Notes: generated by a model not told the origin, from the sequence alone. 64,000 bases of DNA from Bacteroides ovatus (GCF_001314995.1 NZ_CP012938.1:868001-932000), one strand, 5' to 3'; counted from the stretch's first letter, positions 37,950-48,169 are shown. A program made the numbers and translations.

Positions 37950-38387
37950 ATGAAAAAGTTAGTATTCTTATTAGTGTGTCTTTTCACTTTGCAAACAGTA
38001 GCTCGTGCAGATGACGACAAACCAATCCAGGTAACTCAAATGCCACAACCGGCACAGCAGTTTATCAAACAGCATTTTGCCGACAGCAAAGTAGCATTAG
38101 CCAAAATGGAAAGTGATTTCTTCTATAAAAGTTATGAAGTGATTTTCACGAATGGCGATAAAGTAGAGTTTGACAACAAAGGTAACTGGGAAGAAGTGAA
38201 CTGCAAATATAGTTCTGTACCTACAGCAATTATTCCGGCAGCTATTCAGAAATACGTAGCGACCAATTACCCTGATGCTAAAATTCTAAAAATTGAGAGA
38301 GATAAGAAAGATTATGAAGTAAAACTGTCCAACCGTACGGAACTGAAGTTTGACCTGAAATTTAATTTGATTGATATTGATTTCTAA
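37950..38387 (+). CDS. PepSY-like (BLIP-type) periplasmic protein
   Basis: A 145-residue exported protein: signal peptide (KLVFLLVCLFTLQTVARA) and two PepSY-like (DUF2874) half-domains (QFIKQHFADSKVALAKME and KYVATNYPDAKILKIERD). Such proteins bind other envelope proteins or small ligands in Bacteroidetes and often sit next to two-component systems, as here; the exact role is unknown. A near-consensus -7 box (CATCTTTG, 37891-37898) lies upstream. Confidence 0.85.
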   Translation: MKKLVFLLVCLFTLQTVARADDDKPIQVTQMPQPAQQFIKQHFADSKVALAKMESDFFYKSYEVIFTNGDKVEFDNKGNWEEVNCKYSSVPTAIIPAAIQKYVATNYPDAKILKIERDKKDYEVKLSNRTELKFDLKFNLIDIDF

Positions 38388-38408
38388 ACCTATTTAAATT
38401 GAACAAAG

Positions 38409-39266
38409 ATGAAACTAAAGATTTATACACTTTTACTGGCACTAAGCGTCACATGGAGTCTGCAAAGTTGTGACAACGATGACGATGGTTCAATAGCTGT
38501 TCCTGCCGAACTTCAAAGTGCATTTTCATCCAAATTCCCTAATGCTGCAAATGTGAAGTGGGAAACTAAGTCTGGATATTATGTAGCAGATTTCTATGAC
38601 GGATATGAAGCATCTGCATGGTTCACCCAAGATGGTAAATGGCAAATGACAGAAACGGACATTCCTTACAATGCATTACCACAAGCAGTAAAAACGTCTT
38701 TTGAGAGCAGCGAATATGCCTCATGGAAGCGGGATGATATAGACAAACTGGAACGGACAGGCGTTGAAACTGTTTTCGTAATTGAAGTCGAAAAGCAGAA
38801 TCAGGAGGTCGATTTGTATTATTCTGCTGATGGAACTCTGATTAAAAGCATTGTAGACACTGATGATGATAACACCGAACATCTTCCTGTACAATTGACT
38901 GAAGCTATGAAAAACTTCATCAATGAAAAGTATCCGAATGCAAGAATCATGGAAGTAGACGTTGAGGATGATAGAAATGATTGGGATTTTGGATATACAG
39001 AGGTAGATATCATTCATAATGGAATCCCAAAAGATGTATTGTTCAACCAGACTGGAAATTGGTATTCTACTTCATGGGAAATACGTCAGAATGAATTGCC
39101 TGAAGCAGTAAACAATACTCTCAATAATCAATATGGAGAATATCGTTTTGACGAAGCGGAGTATATTGAAAAAGCAGATGGTAGCATATATTATCGAATT
39201 GAACTTGAGAAGGGGGATGTAGATAAAGTAGTAAACATAGGCGAGAACGGTGCTGTCCTTTCATAG
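38409..39266 (+). CDS. PepSY-like lipoprotein
   Basis: A 285-residue lipoprotein: signal with lipobox (LALSVTWSLQSC, Cys near 21) followed by an acidic DNDDDGS linker and three to four repeats of the PepSY-like half-domain (AFSSKFPNAANVKWET, NFINEKYPNARIMEVDVED, NTLNNQYGEYRFDEAEYIE). It follows the small PepSY-like gene by 21 bp and probably forms an operon with it. Confidence 0.85.
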   Translation: MKLKIYTLLLALSVTWSLQSCDNDDDGSIAVPAELQSAFSSKFPNAANVKWETKSGYYVADFYDGYEASAWFTQDGKWQMTETDIPYNALPQAVKTSFESSEYASWKRDDIDKLERTGVETVFVIEVEKQNQEVDLYYSADGTLIKSIVDTDDDNTEHLPVQLTEAMKNFINEKYPNARIMEVDVEDDRNDWDFGYTEVDIIHNGIPKDVLFNQTGNWYSTSWEIRQNELPEAVNNTLNNQYGEYRFDEAEYIEKADGSIYYRIELEKGDVDKVVNIGENGAVLS

Positions 39267-39307
39267 GTCAAAGTGCATAATTCTGAAACTTAATTCTCAC
39301 AAACAAC

Positions 39308-39345
39308 AAACGATGACATAATTCCTGGTGGATATGTCATCGTTT
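39308..39345. terminator. Bidirectional intrinsic terminator
   Basis: A perfect 13-bp stem (39308-39320 with 39333-39345) with a 12-nt loop and AT-rich flanks, between the convergent PepSY-like lipoprotein gene and tamB. Confidence 0.88.
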
Positions 39346-39353
39346 ATTATTTT

Positions 39354-42300
39354 TTACTGCTCCTGTACACGTTTTCTTTTCACTGCCGATTTAGCAGTTT
39401 TATCAGTGATGCTGTCCGTTTGTTGCGGTTTCACCTTTTCAGCTTCTTCCCGTTTCCGCTTATTGCGTAACCGCCATTTATTCCAGAAATATAGATCACT
39501 CCATTTATTGAAATCCTTTTTATACATGATACCTACACCTTGTGTAGTCAAGTTTGTTTTTGTGTAATAACGGTCATTTGTCTCATTATAAGCCTTCAAA
39601 CGAATATCTCCCGAACGGGTAATCAGCCATTCTGCTTCAAAGTCTCCTACAAAGTTAGTATTAGCCATCGGATTATCCCGATAACCGAAGTTTCCATTTA
39701 TCAATAAACGGTTATTCAATAATTGTCCCGACAAAATACCTTCTACTTCCATATCTGTCCAACCCTTATCACCCGTACTCAAATTCGTACCGATATTCCA
39801 GTTATTCGTTTCAAAGACTTGTGAAAGTGCATTATTCAACTGGCCGGAGAGAGTAGATGAGAGCACCGATGACATCACATTCGAATTCTGATTATTATTA
39901 CGGGCATCTTCCGTATAGAACTTGCCAATACCCAACAAATAAAGAATCTGCATATTCATTTGCTCTTCCGTACTGATATAATTACGCACCAATGTTTGTA
40001 TTTCATCTCTTTCATTCGGAAGTTCTATACCCAGTTTGATAGTCGGTCGTACCAGCATACCACTTAGATTCATGATACAATTTACACGTACATTGGGTTG
40101 TTGAATAATAGCCGAAGCATCCGGTATCAAGTCATTCAAAGAAGCGGAATTCACTATATATGAAGCTTGTATATCCATGTTAGCATCCAAAGGTGCACCA
40201 TTGAACGTTATTGTACTTCCATCCTTGATAATAAAGTCTTTACGGATCACCTCCTGCAAACTAAATTTATATACTCCTTGATTGATCCGGTAATTACCAA
40301 ACATTTTCACATCGCCCTTATTATAAAATTCCGTCCGGATATTTCCCGTACCTTTTCCGCTGATATAATCTCCGGCAATAGGGTCCATAATGATTCGCAT
40401 GGTGGCATCGGGAGTTGCATCCACAAGAATATTCAAACGGATATCTGTTTTCTGCTCTTCCTCCTCCTGACGTTTTTGCTGTATTTGTTCGTAATATGAG
40501 ATTACTTGAACAGAATCCTGGATAGTACGACGAGGTGTTTTATCCACGAATTTGATAAACTGATTGCTAGTAGCCGATGCTACACTACCATTAATATAGG
40601 TAAAGGTAGTATTTCGATTTGTAGTCATGCCCACATTTACATCGAGCCCCTGTATGGCGTTTCCAGAGAGCAATACATTCCCGGTACCATATACCGTACC
40701 ATAGAAAGGCATATCTGTCGATTCTTTTGTGTTCATCACAAGCATATTATTTGCCTGTATCTCGAAACGATAGTTTAGGTTCTTAAAATGCTGGAAATGC
40801 AAATATCCATTCATTCTCCCCGAATGCCCTTCCATATCAGAGATATGTATATTATTGAATGTCAATCCGGTAGGAGCCAAATGAATAGTATCTTTTACCG
40901 CAAAATGTGTGTTTAAAATATCAAAATTCATGGATGCATCTGTCATAACCGCACCATCCAGGTTCAATCCTTTAAATTTTCCATAGAAATGTACTTTTCC
41001 TGTTCCTCGCCCTTTAATATCATTGGCAATAGACTTCATATAATGTTCGAGGAATTTCAGATTCAATTCATTTGCTTCAATATTTAAATCAAGTCCGCTC
41101 TCGGGTTTTAATGGATAAATAATACCCGTGACACGCGACGGAGAAGGAGATATATCCTGAATGGATGCATCCAACCGGATACCTCTGTTTTCATTATCCC
41201 ACTCACCATATATATCCAGTTCACCCAAACGACCGTGATTGAGTGAGAAATTCTTTATAAATAAACGGGTATTCATGATAGGCTTTTTAAACACTCCGCT
41301 TGCATAAGCCGTTCCTGTTGCATCGCCCTCAAAATTTACATCGTCGGATATACTTGCAATATCAAATACATATCCCATATTTATATCCTTTAGATCAACC
41401 TTTACAGTATCTTTAGGATTCTCGGAAAGCCGGCCGTTAATACGTACATACCTATCCTGATGACTAAAATAGAAATTATTCACATCCACTCGTCCGGAAT
41501 CGACCACCACCTGCGAAGGATGTATCTTCCAGAGAGTATCATTTAAAATAACATCAGTAGGCTTCACATCCACCATCGCTTTCAACAATGACTTTTCTCC
41601 GCTTGTACGTAGAAATTTGGCAACAGCTGCTAATTTCCCGCTATATGTTGCTGCAGCATTATTTCCCCAATCCAAAGTCGTACTGACATTGTCATCTTTA
41701 GCTTGTGCATCCAGAGATAGATTGACTGCCCCTTTCTTTTTCAAATTAGTCAGACGAACCCGTGCACGAATATGATCTGCCGGATTCTCGCACAGAATCA
41801 TACCTGACTCAATATAGTTGTTCTTATATTGCAGACGGGGAAAATATCCCTCTATACGCAAGCGTTGTAAAGCATCATTAAAATATCCCTTCAACGTAGA
41901 ATGAGTATATACCGTTAACGGTATATCAAATATCGTAGATAAAATGTCCGTATTATATATATGTATATCAAACAAAAAGTTATTATGGGTTTCAATCGGC
42001 TTCTTGGGAGGTAATATCAAAGACGGCACATATTTCCGCATAATATTCAGAATACTGGCAGGCAATGTGTGATATTGGAATTTTCCCTCTATGCTTGCTT
42101 TCAGGAATTCGGAAGTCAATCTAAGCTGATTTTCTCCATTTTGTTTGGTTGCCCGGATATTCATATTCTGCATGAAATATGCTTTATCCGGAGCTGTAAA
42201 TTCCAAGCTATCCACATTGATTTCTCCAATCATCTCATCCACTGATCCACCTGTAAAATTGGCTTTCAGTTTTAAAGAGAACTCTGCATCAGGATATTTG

Positions 42301-43901
42301 GTCGTAAGATTCAAATCATGTGGGCGTACTTTATTGACTACTGCAAGAAAATTAAAAGTAGGAACTTTGGATGCAACATTTACGTCTCCATTCAGATAAA
42401 TAGAGCCATTAGGATCATCCAACGCAATCTTTCCATTAAATCCGCCTTGTTTGTATTCTCCGTCCAGTGTGATATTTTCATATCTATATCTGCTATAATC
42501 TATCGAAGCAATCAGTCCTTTCAATTCTACGGCAGGCAAGTGGTCAGCAATATGCCGGCCATGTACATCCAGATTGAAAGTAATTTCTCCCAATTCCTCA
42601 TTATCCAATAATTTACCTAGTTGAAAATCCTCTGTTTTGACAGCTCCGGAATACGCAAACAATCCTTTTGTCTTATCAGAACTCAATTTTAAGTCGGTCT
42701 TTACATTTCCAAGACTCGTTTGTAATTGTCCATAAGTAACTAAGTCCGTGAAGTATCCCGAAATTTCTCCCTGGAAACTCACGTTGCCCAAACGTTCGAG
42801 AAGAGGAGGAACTCCATTATAATTAGGACTCAAATTACGCACTAAAAAACCGACTCCGCGCGTATTGGCCGAAAGTTCGGAAAGGGTTCCATATACATAC
42901 GCATCTTGTGGACGCGATAAGTCCTGAAGCGATACATCTCCTCGCAGACGGAACTGACGGTCATCGGCTGTAATCTCCAGATGCGAACAAGTCAACTGAT
43001 CCACAGTTCCCTTCACCTCCATATCCAACGTCACCGGTTCCTTGAAATGCGAGAGGATAGGGACAAAAGGAGAAATATCTTTTAAAGTAACTTGCGATGG
43101 CAAAGTACGGAAAGAGAAATGCACCTGTTCTGTAAAACGGTCAAAAGCTTTCAAACTATCATACTCCAAATGAATGGTATCAAGCTTGAGAGAGGTTTCG
43201 GGCAATTCTATTGTAAAATTATCAATGTTTGTCTGCTTGTTATTGGCAACCAGTTTCAAACTCATTTTTTTCAAAGAGAAGCCGGATGCTTTTTCATCAA
43301 GGCTCAATCGCTTGATCCCTAAATTCAAAGAGTCCTTACTTAATGCCTTCAGCGATATATTAGCGATGATATTTTGAAGCTGAATATGCTTAGCGTTAAA
43401 TTTCCCCGGTGTTTCTTCTTCCGACAACACATGATAAGACATCCTTCCACGACGAATCAGGATGGAATTAATACGCAAATCAAGGGAGTTTTCTTTCTTC
43501 ACGGTATCTTTGGAAGCAAAAGCATCCAAAACAAACTTAAAATTAGGAGGGGAATCCGGAGTCTCTTTCCGGAGATTGATATTAAATCCGAAAAGCTGGA
43601 CACTGCTAATGGATATCTTTCCTTTAAAAAAGGGCATAATATCGAACTTGGCAGACAAACGTGTGACTTTGAGCATTTCCTGACCACTCTGATCGTCAAG
43701 CAATACATCATCAATAATAATACGGTTCAATAGACCCATATTAATTCTACCAATCACTACCTTTGTATTTAAAACTTCAGAAAGTTCTTCAGCTACAAAT
43801 ACACTCATTGCTTGCTGAATGTTTGGTATATTCAGCAAAACAATAGTCCCGATATATACTCCCAGTACAATACCTACTACCCAGCGTACAGTCTTTTTCA
43901 G
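39354..43901 (-). CDS. tamB: TamB-like translocation/assembly protein (AsmA/TamB family)
   Basis: About 1515 residues from a CTG at 43901, 1494 from a TTG at 43838. The long beta-helical body and C-terminal DUF490/TamB domain (LDANMDIQASYIVN, NLSGMLVRPTIKLGIELPN, LSTLSGQLNN-type region, GNFGYRDNP) identify the family, which moves phospholipids or helps outer-membrane proteins reach the outer membrane. The expected N-terminal membrane helix (VRWVVGIVLGVYIGTIVLL) is encoded upstream of the TTG, in frame, but that segment has no ATG or GTG; the CTG before KKTVRW is the best start. The frame is closed by TAA just upstream. Extra C-terminal basic tail. Confidence 0.85.
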   Translation of the reverse strand: MKKTVRWVVGIVLGVYIGTIVLLNIPNIQQAMSVFVAEELSEVLNTKVVIGRINMGLLNRIIIDDVLLDDQSGQEMLKVTRLSAKFDIMPFFKGKISISSVQLFGFNINLRKETPDSPPNFKFVLDAFASKDTVKKENSLDLRINSILIRRGRMSYHVLSEEETPGKFNAKHIQLQNIIANISLKALSKDSLNLGIKRLSLDEKASGFSLKKMSLKLVANNKQTNIDNFTIELPETSLKLDTIHLEYDSLKAFDRFTEQVHFSFRTLPSQVTLKDISPFVPILSHFKEPVTLDMEVKGTVDQLTCSHLEITADDRQFRLRGDVSLQDLSRPQDAYVYGTLSELSANTRGVGFLVRNLSPNYNGVPPLLERLGNVSFQGEISGYFTDLVTYGQLQTSLGNVKTDLKLSSDKTKGLFAYSGAVKTEDFQLGKLLDNEELGEITFNLDVHGRHIADHLPAVELKGLIASIDYSRYRYENITLDGEYKQGGFNGKIALDDPNGSIYLNGDVNVASKVPTFNFLAVVNKVRPHDLNLTTKYPDAEFSLKLKANFTGGSVDEMIGEINVDSLEFTAPDKAYFMQNMNIRATKQNGENQLRLTSEFLKASIEGKFQYHTLPASILNIMRKYVPSLILPPKKPIETHNNFLFDIHIYNTDILSTIFDIPLTVYTHSTLKGYFNDALQRLRIEGYFPRLQYKNNYIESGMILCENPADHIRARVRLTNLKKKGAVNLSLDAQAKDDNVSTTLDWGNNAAATYSGKLAAVAKFLRTSGEKSLLKAMVDVKPTDVILNDTLWKIHPSQVVVDSGRVDVNNFYFSHQDRYVRINGRLSENPKDTVKVDLKDINMGYVFDIASISDDVNFEGDATGTAYASGVFKKPIMNTRLFIKNFSLNHGRLGELDIYGEWDNENRGIRLDASIQDISPSPSRVTGIIYPLKPESGLDLNIEANELNLKFLEHYMKSIANDIKGRGTGKVHFYGKFKGLNLDGAVMTDASMNFDILNTHFAVKDTIHLAPTGLTFNNIHISDMEGHSGRMNGYLHFQHFKNLNYRFEIQANNMLVMNTKESTDMPFYGTVYGTGNVLLSGNAIQGLDVNVGMTTNRNTTFTYINGSVASATSNQFIKFVDKTPRRTIQDSVQVISYYEQIQQKRQEEEEQKTDIRLNILVDATPDATMRIIMDPIAGDYISGKGTGNIRTEFYNKGDVKMFGNYRINQGVYKFSLQEVIRKDFIIKDGSTITFNGAPLDANMDIQASYIVNSASLNDLIPDASAIIQQPNVRVNCIMNLSGMLVRPTIKLGIELPNERDEIQTLVRNYISTEEQMNMQILYLLGIGKFYTEDARNNNQNSNVMSSVLSSTLSGQLNNALSQVFETNNWNIGTNLSTGDKGWTDMEVEGILSGQLLNNRLLINGNFGYRDNPMANTNFVGDFEAEWLITRSGDIRLKAYNETNDRYYTKTNLTTQGVGIMYKKDFNKWSDLYFWNKWRLRNKRKREEAEKVKPQQTDSITDKTAKSAVKRKRVQEQ

Positions 43902-43934
43902 CGTTCTGATATGCGATAACTTTTATTTTGCGAA

Positions 43935-43942
43935 CAAAAATA
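43935..43942 (-). promoter_or_regulatory. -7 promoter box for tamB
   Basis: TATTTTTG on the minus strand (TAnnTTTG), about 34 bp before the CTG at 43901; the short leader leaves no room for a start far upstream. Confidence 0.65.
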
Positions 43943-43976
43943 TAAAATAGTTCGTTACGAATCGTAGTTTTATGAT

Positions 43977-43984
43977 TACTTTTG
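43977..43984 (+). promoter_or_regulatory. -7 promoter box for tsaD
   Basis: TACTTTTG (TAnnTTTG), 25 bp before the tsaD ATG. Confidence 0.75.
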
Positions 43985-44008
43985 CACCGTTTAATAGTTT
44001 AAATACTT

Positions 44009-45028
44009 ATGAGTGCAATAATTTTAGGAATTGAATCCTCCTGTGACGATACGTCGGCAGCCGTAATCAAGGATGGTTATTTGCTGTCAAATGTGGTATC
44101 AAGTCAAGCCGTACATGAAGCATACGGTGGAGTAGTACCCGAGTTGGCTTCACGGGCACACCAACAAAACATCGTACCGGTAGTACATGAAGCATTAAAA
44201 CGTGCCGGCGTCACCAAAGAAGAGTTGAGCGCGGTAGCTTTCACTCGCGGACCGGGATTGATGGGGTCTTTGCTTGTTGGAGCCTCCTTTGCAAAAGGAT
44301 TCGCTCGTTCTTTAAACATCCCAATGATTGATGTTAATCATTTGACCGGACATGTTTTAGCTCATTTTATTAAAGCGGAAGGAGAAGAAGAGAGACAACC
44401 TGTTTACCCATTTCTCTGTTTGCTGGTATCTGGAGGAAATTCACAAATCATACTGGTCAAAGCCTATAATGATATGGAGATTCTTGGACAGACTATTGAC
44501 GATGCCGCAGGTGAAGCTATTGATAAATGCTCTAAAGTGATGGGACTTGGTTATCCCGGCGGACCGATCATTGATAAACTGGCTCGTCAGGGAAATCCGA
44601 AAGCTTTTACATTCAGCAAACCGCATATTCCTGGTTTAGATTACAGCTTCAGCGGATTGAAAACTTCCTTTTTATATTCATTACGCGACTGGTTAAAGGA
44701 AGATCCTGATTTCATAGAACACCATAAAGTAGATCTTGCAGCATCATTGGAGGCTACTGTAGTGGATATTCTGATGGATAAATTACGAAAAGCCGCCAAA
44801 GAATATAAGATTAATGAAATAGCTGTGGCCGGAGGAGTTTCTGCAAATAATGGATTGCGTAATGCTTTCCGGGAACATGCCGAGAAATATGGCTGGAACA
44901 TTTTTATCCCTAAATTCAGTTATACGACTGATAATGCAGCCATGATCGCCATTACCGGATATTTCAAATATCTGGATAAGGACTTTTGTTCTATTGATCT
45001 TCCGGCTTATTCTCGTGTGACGTTATAA
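44009..45028 (+). CDS. tsaD: tRNA threonylcarbamoyladenosine transferase TsaD
   Basis: A 339-residue Kae1/TsaD protein, which transfers threonylcarbamoyl to A37 of ANN-decoding tRNAs. Signatures: GIESSCDDTSAAV at the N-terminus, the metal-binding His pair in ASRAHQQNI, LVSGGNSQI, GEAIDKCSKVMGLGYPGGP, and SANNGLR. Cytoplasmic. Divergent from tamB and followed by cinA after 42 bp. Confidence 0.97.
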   Translation: MSAIILGIESSCDDTSAAVIKDGYLLSNVVSSQAVHEAYGGVVPELASRAHQQNIVPVVHEALKRAGVTKEELSAVAFTRGPGLMGSLLVGASFAKGFARSLNIPMIDVNHLTGHVLAHFIKAEGEEERQPVYPFLCLLVSGGNSQIILVKAYNDMEILGQTIDDAAGEAIDKCSKVMGLGYPGGPIIDKLARQGNPKAFTFSKPHIPGLDYSFSGLKTSFLYSLRDWLKEDPDFIEHHKVDLAASLEATVVDILMDKLRKAAKEYKINEIAVAGGVSANNGLRNAFREHAEKYGWNIFIPKFSYTTDNAAMIAITGYFKYLDKDFCSIDLPAYSRVTL

Positions 45029-45070
45029 TAAGGTATACCTTAATTATATATAAGATAAAAACTAAGAAGT

Positions 45071-46303
45071 ATGTTTGCCGAAATAATAACTATTGGCGAC
45101 GAACTGTTGATAGGACAGATTGTCGACACTAATTCAGCCTGGATGGGGCAGGAATTAAATAAAATAGGCATTGAGGTTCTTCGTATTGTTTCAATCCGTG
45201 ACCGGGAAAAGGAAATCTTGGAAGCGATTGATAATGCGATGGAAAGGGTGAATATTGTTTTAGTAACCGGAGGACTCGGACCTACCAAAGACGATATCAC
45301 CAAACAAACTTTATGCAAATACTTTCATACAGAACTGGTTTTCAGCGAAGAAGTATTCGAAAATGTAAAACGGGTACTGGCAGGGAAAATACCAATGAAT
45401 GCACTCAACAAAAGCCAGGCAATGGTTCCGAAAGATTGTACAGTGATAAATAATCCTGTAGGAAGTGCTTCTGTCAGCTGGTTCGAAAGAGATGGAAAGG
45501 TACTTGTTTCCATGCCGGGCGTTCCGCAAGAGATGACTGCCGTAATGACAGAAAGTGTATTACCTAAACTGCACGAGAGGTTTCAAACGGATGTGATTAT
45601 GCATCAAACATTTCTTGTACAACACTATCCGGAATCCGTATTGGCAGAAAAACTGGAACCGTGGGAGAGTGCTCTGCCAGAATGTATCAAATTGGCATAT
45701 TTGCCTAAGCTGGGGATTATTCGTCTTAGACTGACAGGACGCGGACAAAACAGGGAAGAAGTAAAAGTTCTTCTTGAACGTGAAAAGGTAAAATTAGAGA
45801 AAATACTTGGTGAAGACATTTTCGGTGAAGAAGATACGCCATTGGAAGTTATAGTCGGTGAACTTTTAAAAAAGAAGAAATTGACCGTTTCCACCGCAGA
45901 AAGTTGTACCGGAGGCAGTATTGCCGCACGTTTGACCTCCATTGCCGGTAGTTCTGAATATTTTAACGGAAGCGTAGTAGCCTATTCTAATGAAGTAAAA
46001 ATGGGACTTTTACACGTTTCCTCCGAAACATTGGAGCAACATGGGGCCGTCAGCGAAGAAACTGTGATTGAAATGGTAAAAGGTGCGATGAAAGCACTAA
46101 AAACCGATTGCGCCGTTGCTACTTCAGGGATAGCAGGTCCTGGAGGGGGTACTCCCGAGAAGCCGGTGGGAACTGTTTGGATAGCCGCTGGTTATAAAAA
46201 CGAAATTCGTACTTACAAACAGGAAACGAACCGCGGAAGAAGCATGAATATCGAAAGAGCAGGCAATAATGCACTATTAATGCTCCGTGATTTACTCAAA
46301 TAA
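45071..46303 (+). CDS. cinA: CinA-family protein (competence/damage-inducible; pyridine nucleotide repair)
   Basis: A 410-residue full-length two-domain CinA: N-terminal MoCF-like domain ([30 protein letters not shown]) of about 170 residues, linker, and C-terminal NMN amidohydrolase domain ([38 protein letters not shown]). By family it cleaves ADP-ribose and deamidates NMN in NAD salvage. Confidence 0.95.
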   Translation: MFAEIITIGDELLIGQIVDTNSAWMGQELNKIGIEVLRIVSIRDREKEILEAIDNAMERVNIVLVTGGLGPTKDDITKQTLCKYFHTELVFSEEVFENVKRVLAGKIPMNALNKSQAMVPKDCTVINNPVGSASVSWFERDGKVLVSMPGVPQEMTAVMTESVLPKLHERFQTDVIMHQTFLVQHYPESVLAEKLEPWESALPECIKLAYLPKLGIIRLRLTGRGQNREEVKVLLEREKVKLEKILGEDIFGEEDTPLEVIVGELLKKKKLTVSTAESCTGGSIAARLTSIAGSSEYFNGSVVAYSNEVKMGLLHVSSETLEQHGAVSEETVIEMVKGAMKALKTDCAVATSGIAGPGGGTPEKPVGTVWIAAGYKNEIRTYKQETNRGRSMNIERAGNNALLMLRDLLK

Positions 46304-46367
46304 AGAAAAATAGGTGCCTGGAAGTGAATTATTTTAGGAAATTCTTGTTTTATACGGATAAAAGTGC

Positions 46368-46375
46368 TTACTTTG
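46368..46375 (+). promoter_or_regulatory. Probable promoter of the rpmB operon
   Basis: TTACTTTG, one mismatch from TAnnTTTG, 50 bp before the rpmB ATG. Confidence 0.5.
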
Positions 46376-46425
46376 CGTCCTGTTTGAAAGAAGTATAGAT
46401 ATAAAACTATAAAAATAAGATAGAA

Positions 46426-46686
46426 ATGTCGAAGATTTGTCAAATTACCGGAAAGAAAGCCATGATTGGCAACAATGTTTCACACTCAAAGAGAAGAACT
46501 AAAAGAACCTTTGATTTGAACTTGTTTAACAAAAAGTTCTATTATGTAGAACAAGATTGTTGGATCAGCCTTAGCATTTGTGCTAACGGGTTGCGTATTA
46601 TCAACAAAAAAGGACTGGATGCTGCGCTGACTGAAGCAGTGGCTAAAGGTTATTGTGATTGGAAAAGCATTAAAGTAATCGGCTAA
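46426..46686 (+). CDS. rpmB: 50S ribosomal protein L28
   Basis: An 86-residue L28 with [20 protein letters not shown] at the N-terminus and [14 protein letters not shown] following; basic throughout. Large-subunit component near the exit of the ribosome. First of three small co-oriented genes (rpmB, rpmG, DUF4295). Confidence 0.97.
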   Translation: MSKICQITGKKAMIGNNVSHSKRRTKRTFDLNLFNKKFYYVEQDCWISLSICANGLRIINKKGLDAALTEAVAKGYCDWKSIKVIG

Positions 46687-46707
46687 ACGTAGAGGAGAAA
46701 ACTTACA

Positions 46708-46896
46708 ATGGCAAAGAAAGCAAAAGGTAACAGAGTACAAGTGATTCTGGAATGTACAGAACACAAAGACAGTGGAATGCCGGGAACATCTCGTTATATC
46801 ACAACTAAGAACAGAAAGAATACTACAGAAAGACTTGAGTTGAAAAAATACAACCCGATTCTGAAGAGAGTAACAGTACACAAGGAAATTAAATAA
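46708..46896 (+). CDS. rpmG: 50S ribosomal protein L33
   Basis: A 62-residue L33 ([40 protein letters not shown]). Only one Cys is present, so it is the zinc-free, Cys-minus form. It starts 21 bp after rpmB. Confidence 0.96.
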   Translation: MAKKAKGNRVQVILECTEHKDSGMPGTSRYITTKNRKNTTERLELKKYNPILKRVTVHKEIK

Positions 46897-46912
46897 TAAA
46901 GTAGTATAACCC

Positions 46913-47071
46913 ATGGCAAAGAAAACAGTAGCAAGTTTGCACGAAGGTTCTAAAGAAGGTCGTGCTTATACCAAGGTTATCAAAATGGTAAAATCTCCGA
47001 AAACTGGAGCATACGTTTTTGATGAACAAATGGTTCCGAACGAAAAAGTACAAGACTTTTTCAAAAAATAA
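46913..47071 (+). CDS. DUF4295 small basic protein
   Basis: A 52-residue basic protein (starts MAKKTVASLHEGSKEGRAYT, ends QDFFKK) matching the DUF4295 family, which is found next to rpmB and rpmG in Bacteroidetes. Role unknown; size, charge and position suggest a ribosome-associated protein. It starts 16 bp after rpmG and ends 28 bp before the terminator stem. Confidence 0.85.
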   Translation: MAKKTVASLHEGSKEGRAYTKVIKMVKSPKTGAYVFDEQMVPNEKVQDFFKK

Positions 47072-47098
47072 TCGAAATAGCATATACGCTATAACTGC

Positions 47099-47135
47099 AA
47101 AATCCTCTCATTGGCGAACAATGAGGGGATTTTTT
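47099..47135 (+). terminator. Intrinsic terminator of the rpmB-rpmG-DUF4295 operon
   Basis: AAATCCTCTCATT (47100-47112) pairs with AATGAGGGGATTT (47120-47132, one G-T) around a 7-nt loop, with a T-tract. Confidence 0.88.
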
Positions 47136-47170
47136 ATTGCTTCTTTTTTTACTTTTCCAATCCTTTGTTA

Positions 47171-47178
47171 TATCTTTG
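47171..47178 (+). promoter_or_regulatory. -7 promoter box for ftsY
   Basis: TATCTTTG (TAnnTTTG), 32 bp before the ATG at 47210; excludes the apparent longer start at 47111, which overlaps the terminator. Confidence 0.75.
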
Positions 47179-47209
47179 TAGCAAATGTATTATACAAACA
47201 AGTGTAAAT

Positions 47210-48169
47210 ATGGGATTTTTTAGTTTTTTTTCAAAGGAGAAGAAGGAAACTTTAGATAAAGGATTATCTAAAACCAAAGAGAGCGTATTCAGTAAAATAG
47301 CTCGTGCTGTGGCTGGCAAGTCAAAAGTAGACGATGAAGTATTAGATAATCTGGAAGAAGTGCTGATTACATCTGACGTCGGCGTAGAAACAACTTTAAA
47401 TATTATCAAGCGCATCGAAAAACGTGCTGCTGCAGATAAGTATGTAAATACTCAGGAACTGAATCTTATATTACGTGACGAAATAGCAGCTCTGCTTACT
47501 GAAAATAATTCGGGTGATGTAGCTGATTTCGACGTACCCATCGCAAGAAAACCTTATGTCATTATGGTTGTGGGAGTAAATGGGGTAGGTAAAACTACAA
47601 CCATTGGTAAACTGGCTTATCAATTCAAGAAAGCAGGTAAATCCGTTTACTTGGGAGCCGCTGACACTTTCCGCGCTGCAGCTGTGGAACAGCTAATGAT
47701 TTGGGGAGAACGGGTAGGAGTTCCCGTAGTTAAACAGAAAATGGGAGCAGATCCCGCATCTGTGGCTTATGACACTCTTAGTTCGGCCGTTGCCAATAAC
47801 GCAGATGTGGTTATTATTGATACAGCCGGTCGTCTGCACAATAAGGTAGGCTTAATGAACGAGTTGACCAAAATTAAGAATGTGATGAAAAAGGTAGTGC
47901 CTGATGCACCGGATGAAGTTTTATTGGTACTGGACGGTTCCACCGGACAAAATGCATTTGAGCAAGCCAAACAATTTACTTTGGCGACGGAAGTTACCGC
48001 TATGGCCATCACTAAGCTTGATGGAACCGCTAAAGGTGGTGTTGTGATTGGTATTTCCGATCAATTCAAGATTCCTGTTAAGTATATCGGACTAGGCGAA
48101 GGCATGGAAGACCTGCAGGTATTCCGTAAAAATGAATTCGTTGATTCCTTGTTTGGAGAAAATGCATGA
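47210..48169 (+). CDS. ftsY: Signal recognition particle receptor FtsY
   Basis: A 319-residue SRP GTPase that docks ribosome-SRP complexes at the inner membrane. N domain from MGFFSFFSKEKKE, G domain with GVNGVGKTTTIGKLA, DTFRAAAVEQL, DTAGRLHN and TKLDGTAKGG. It has no long acidic A domain, like many Bacteroidetes FtsY. The last four bases (ATGA) overlap the rimO start, implying coupled translation. Confidence 0.96.
   Translation: MGFFSFFSKEKKETLDKGLSKTKESVFSKIARAVAGKSKVDDEVLDNLEEVLITSDVGVETTLNIIKRIEKRAAADKYVNTQELNLILRDEIAALLTENNSGDVADFDVPIARKPYVIMVVGVNGVGKTTTIGKLAYQFKKAGKSVYLGAADTFRAAAVEQLMIWGERVGVPVVKQKMGADPASVAYDTLSSAVANNADVVIIDTAGRLHNKVGLMNELTKIKNVMKKVVPDAPDEVLLVLDGSTGQNAFEQAKQFTLATEVTAMAITKLDGTAKGGVVIGISDQFKIPVKYIGLGEGMEDLQVFRKNEFVDSLFGENA

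Noticed and set aside
47111..47209. Longer N-terminus for FtsY
   Set aside because: It overlaps the upstream terminator and the ftsY -7 box; the segment does not look like FtsY.
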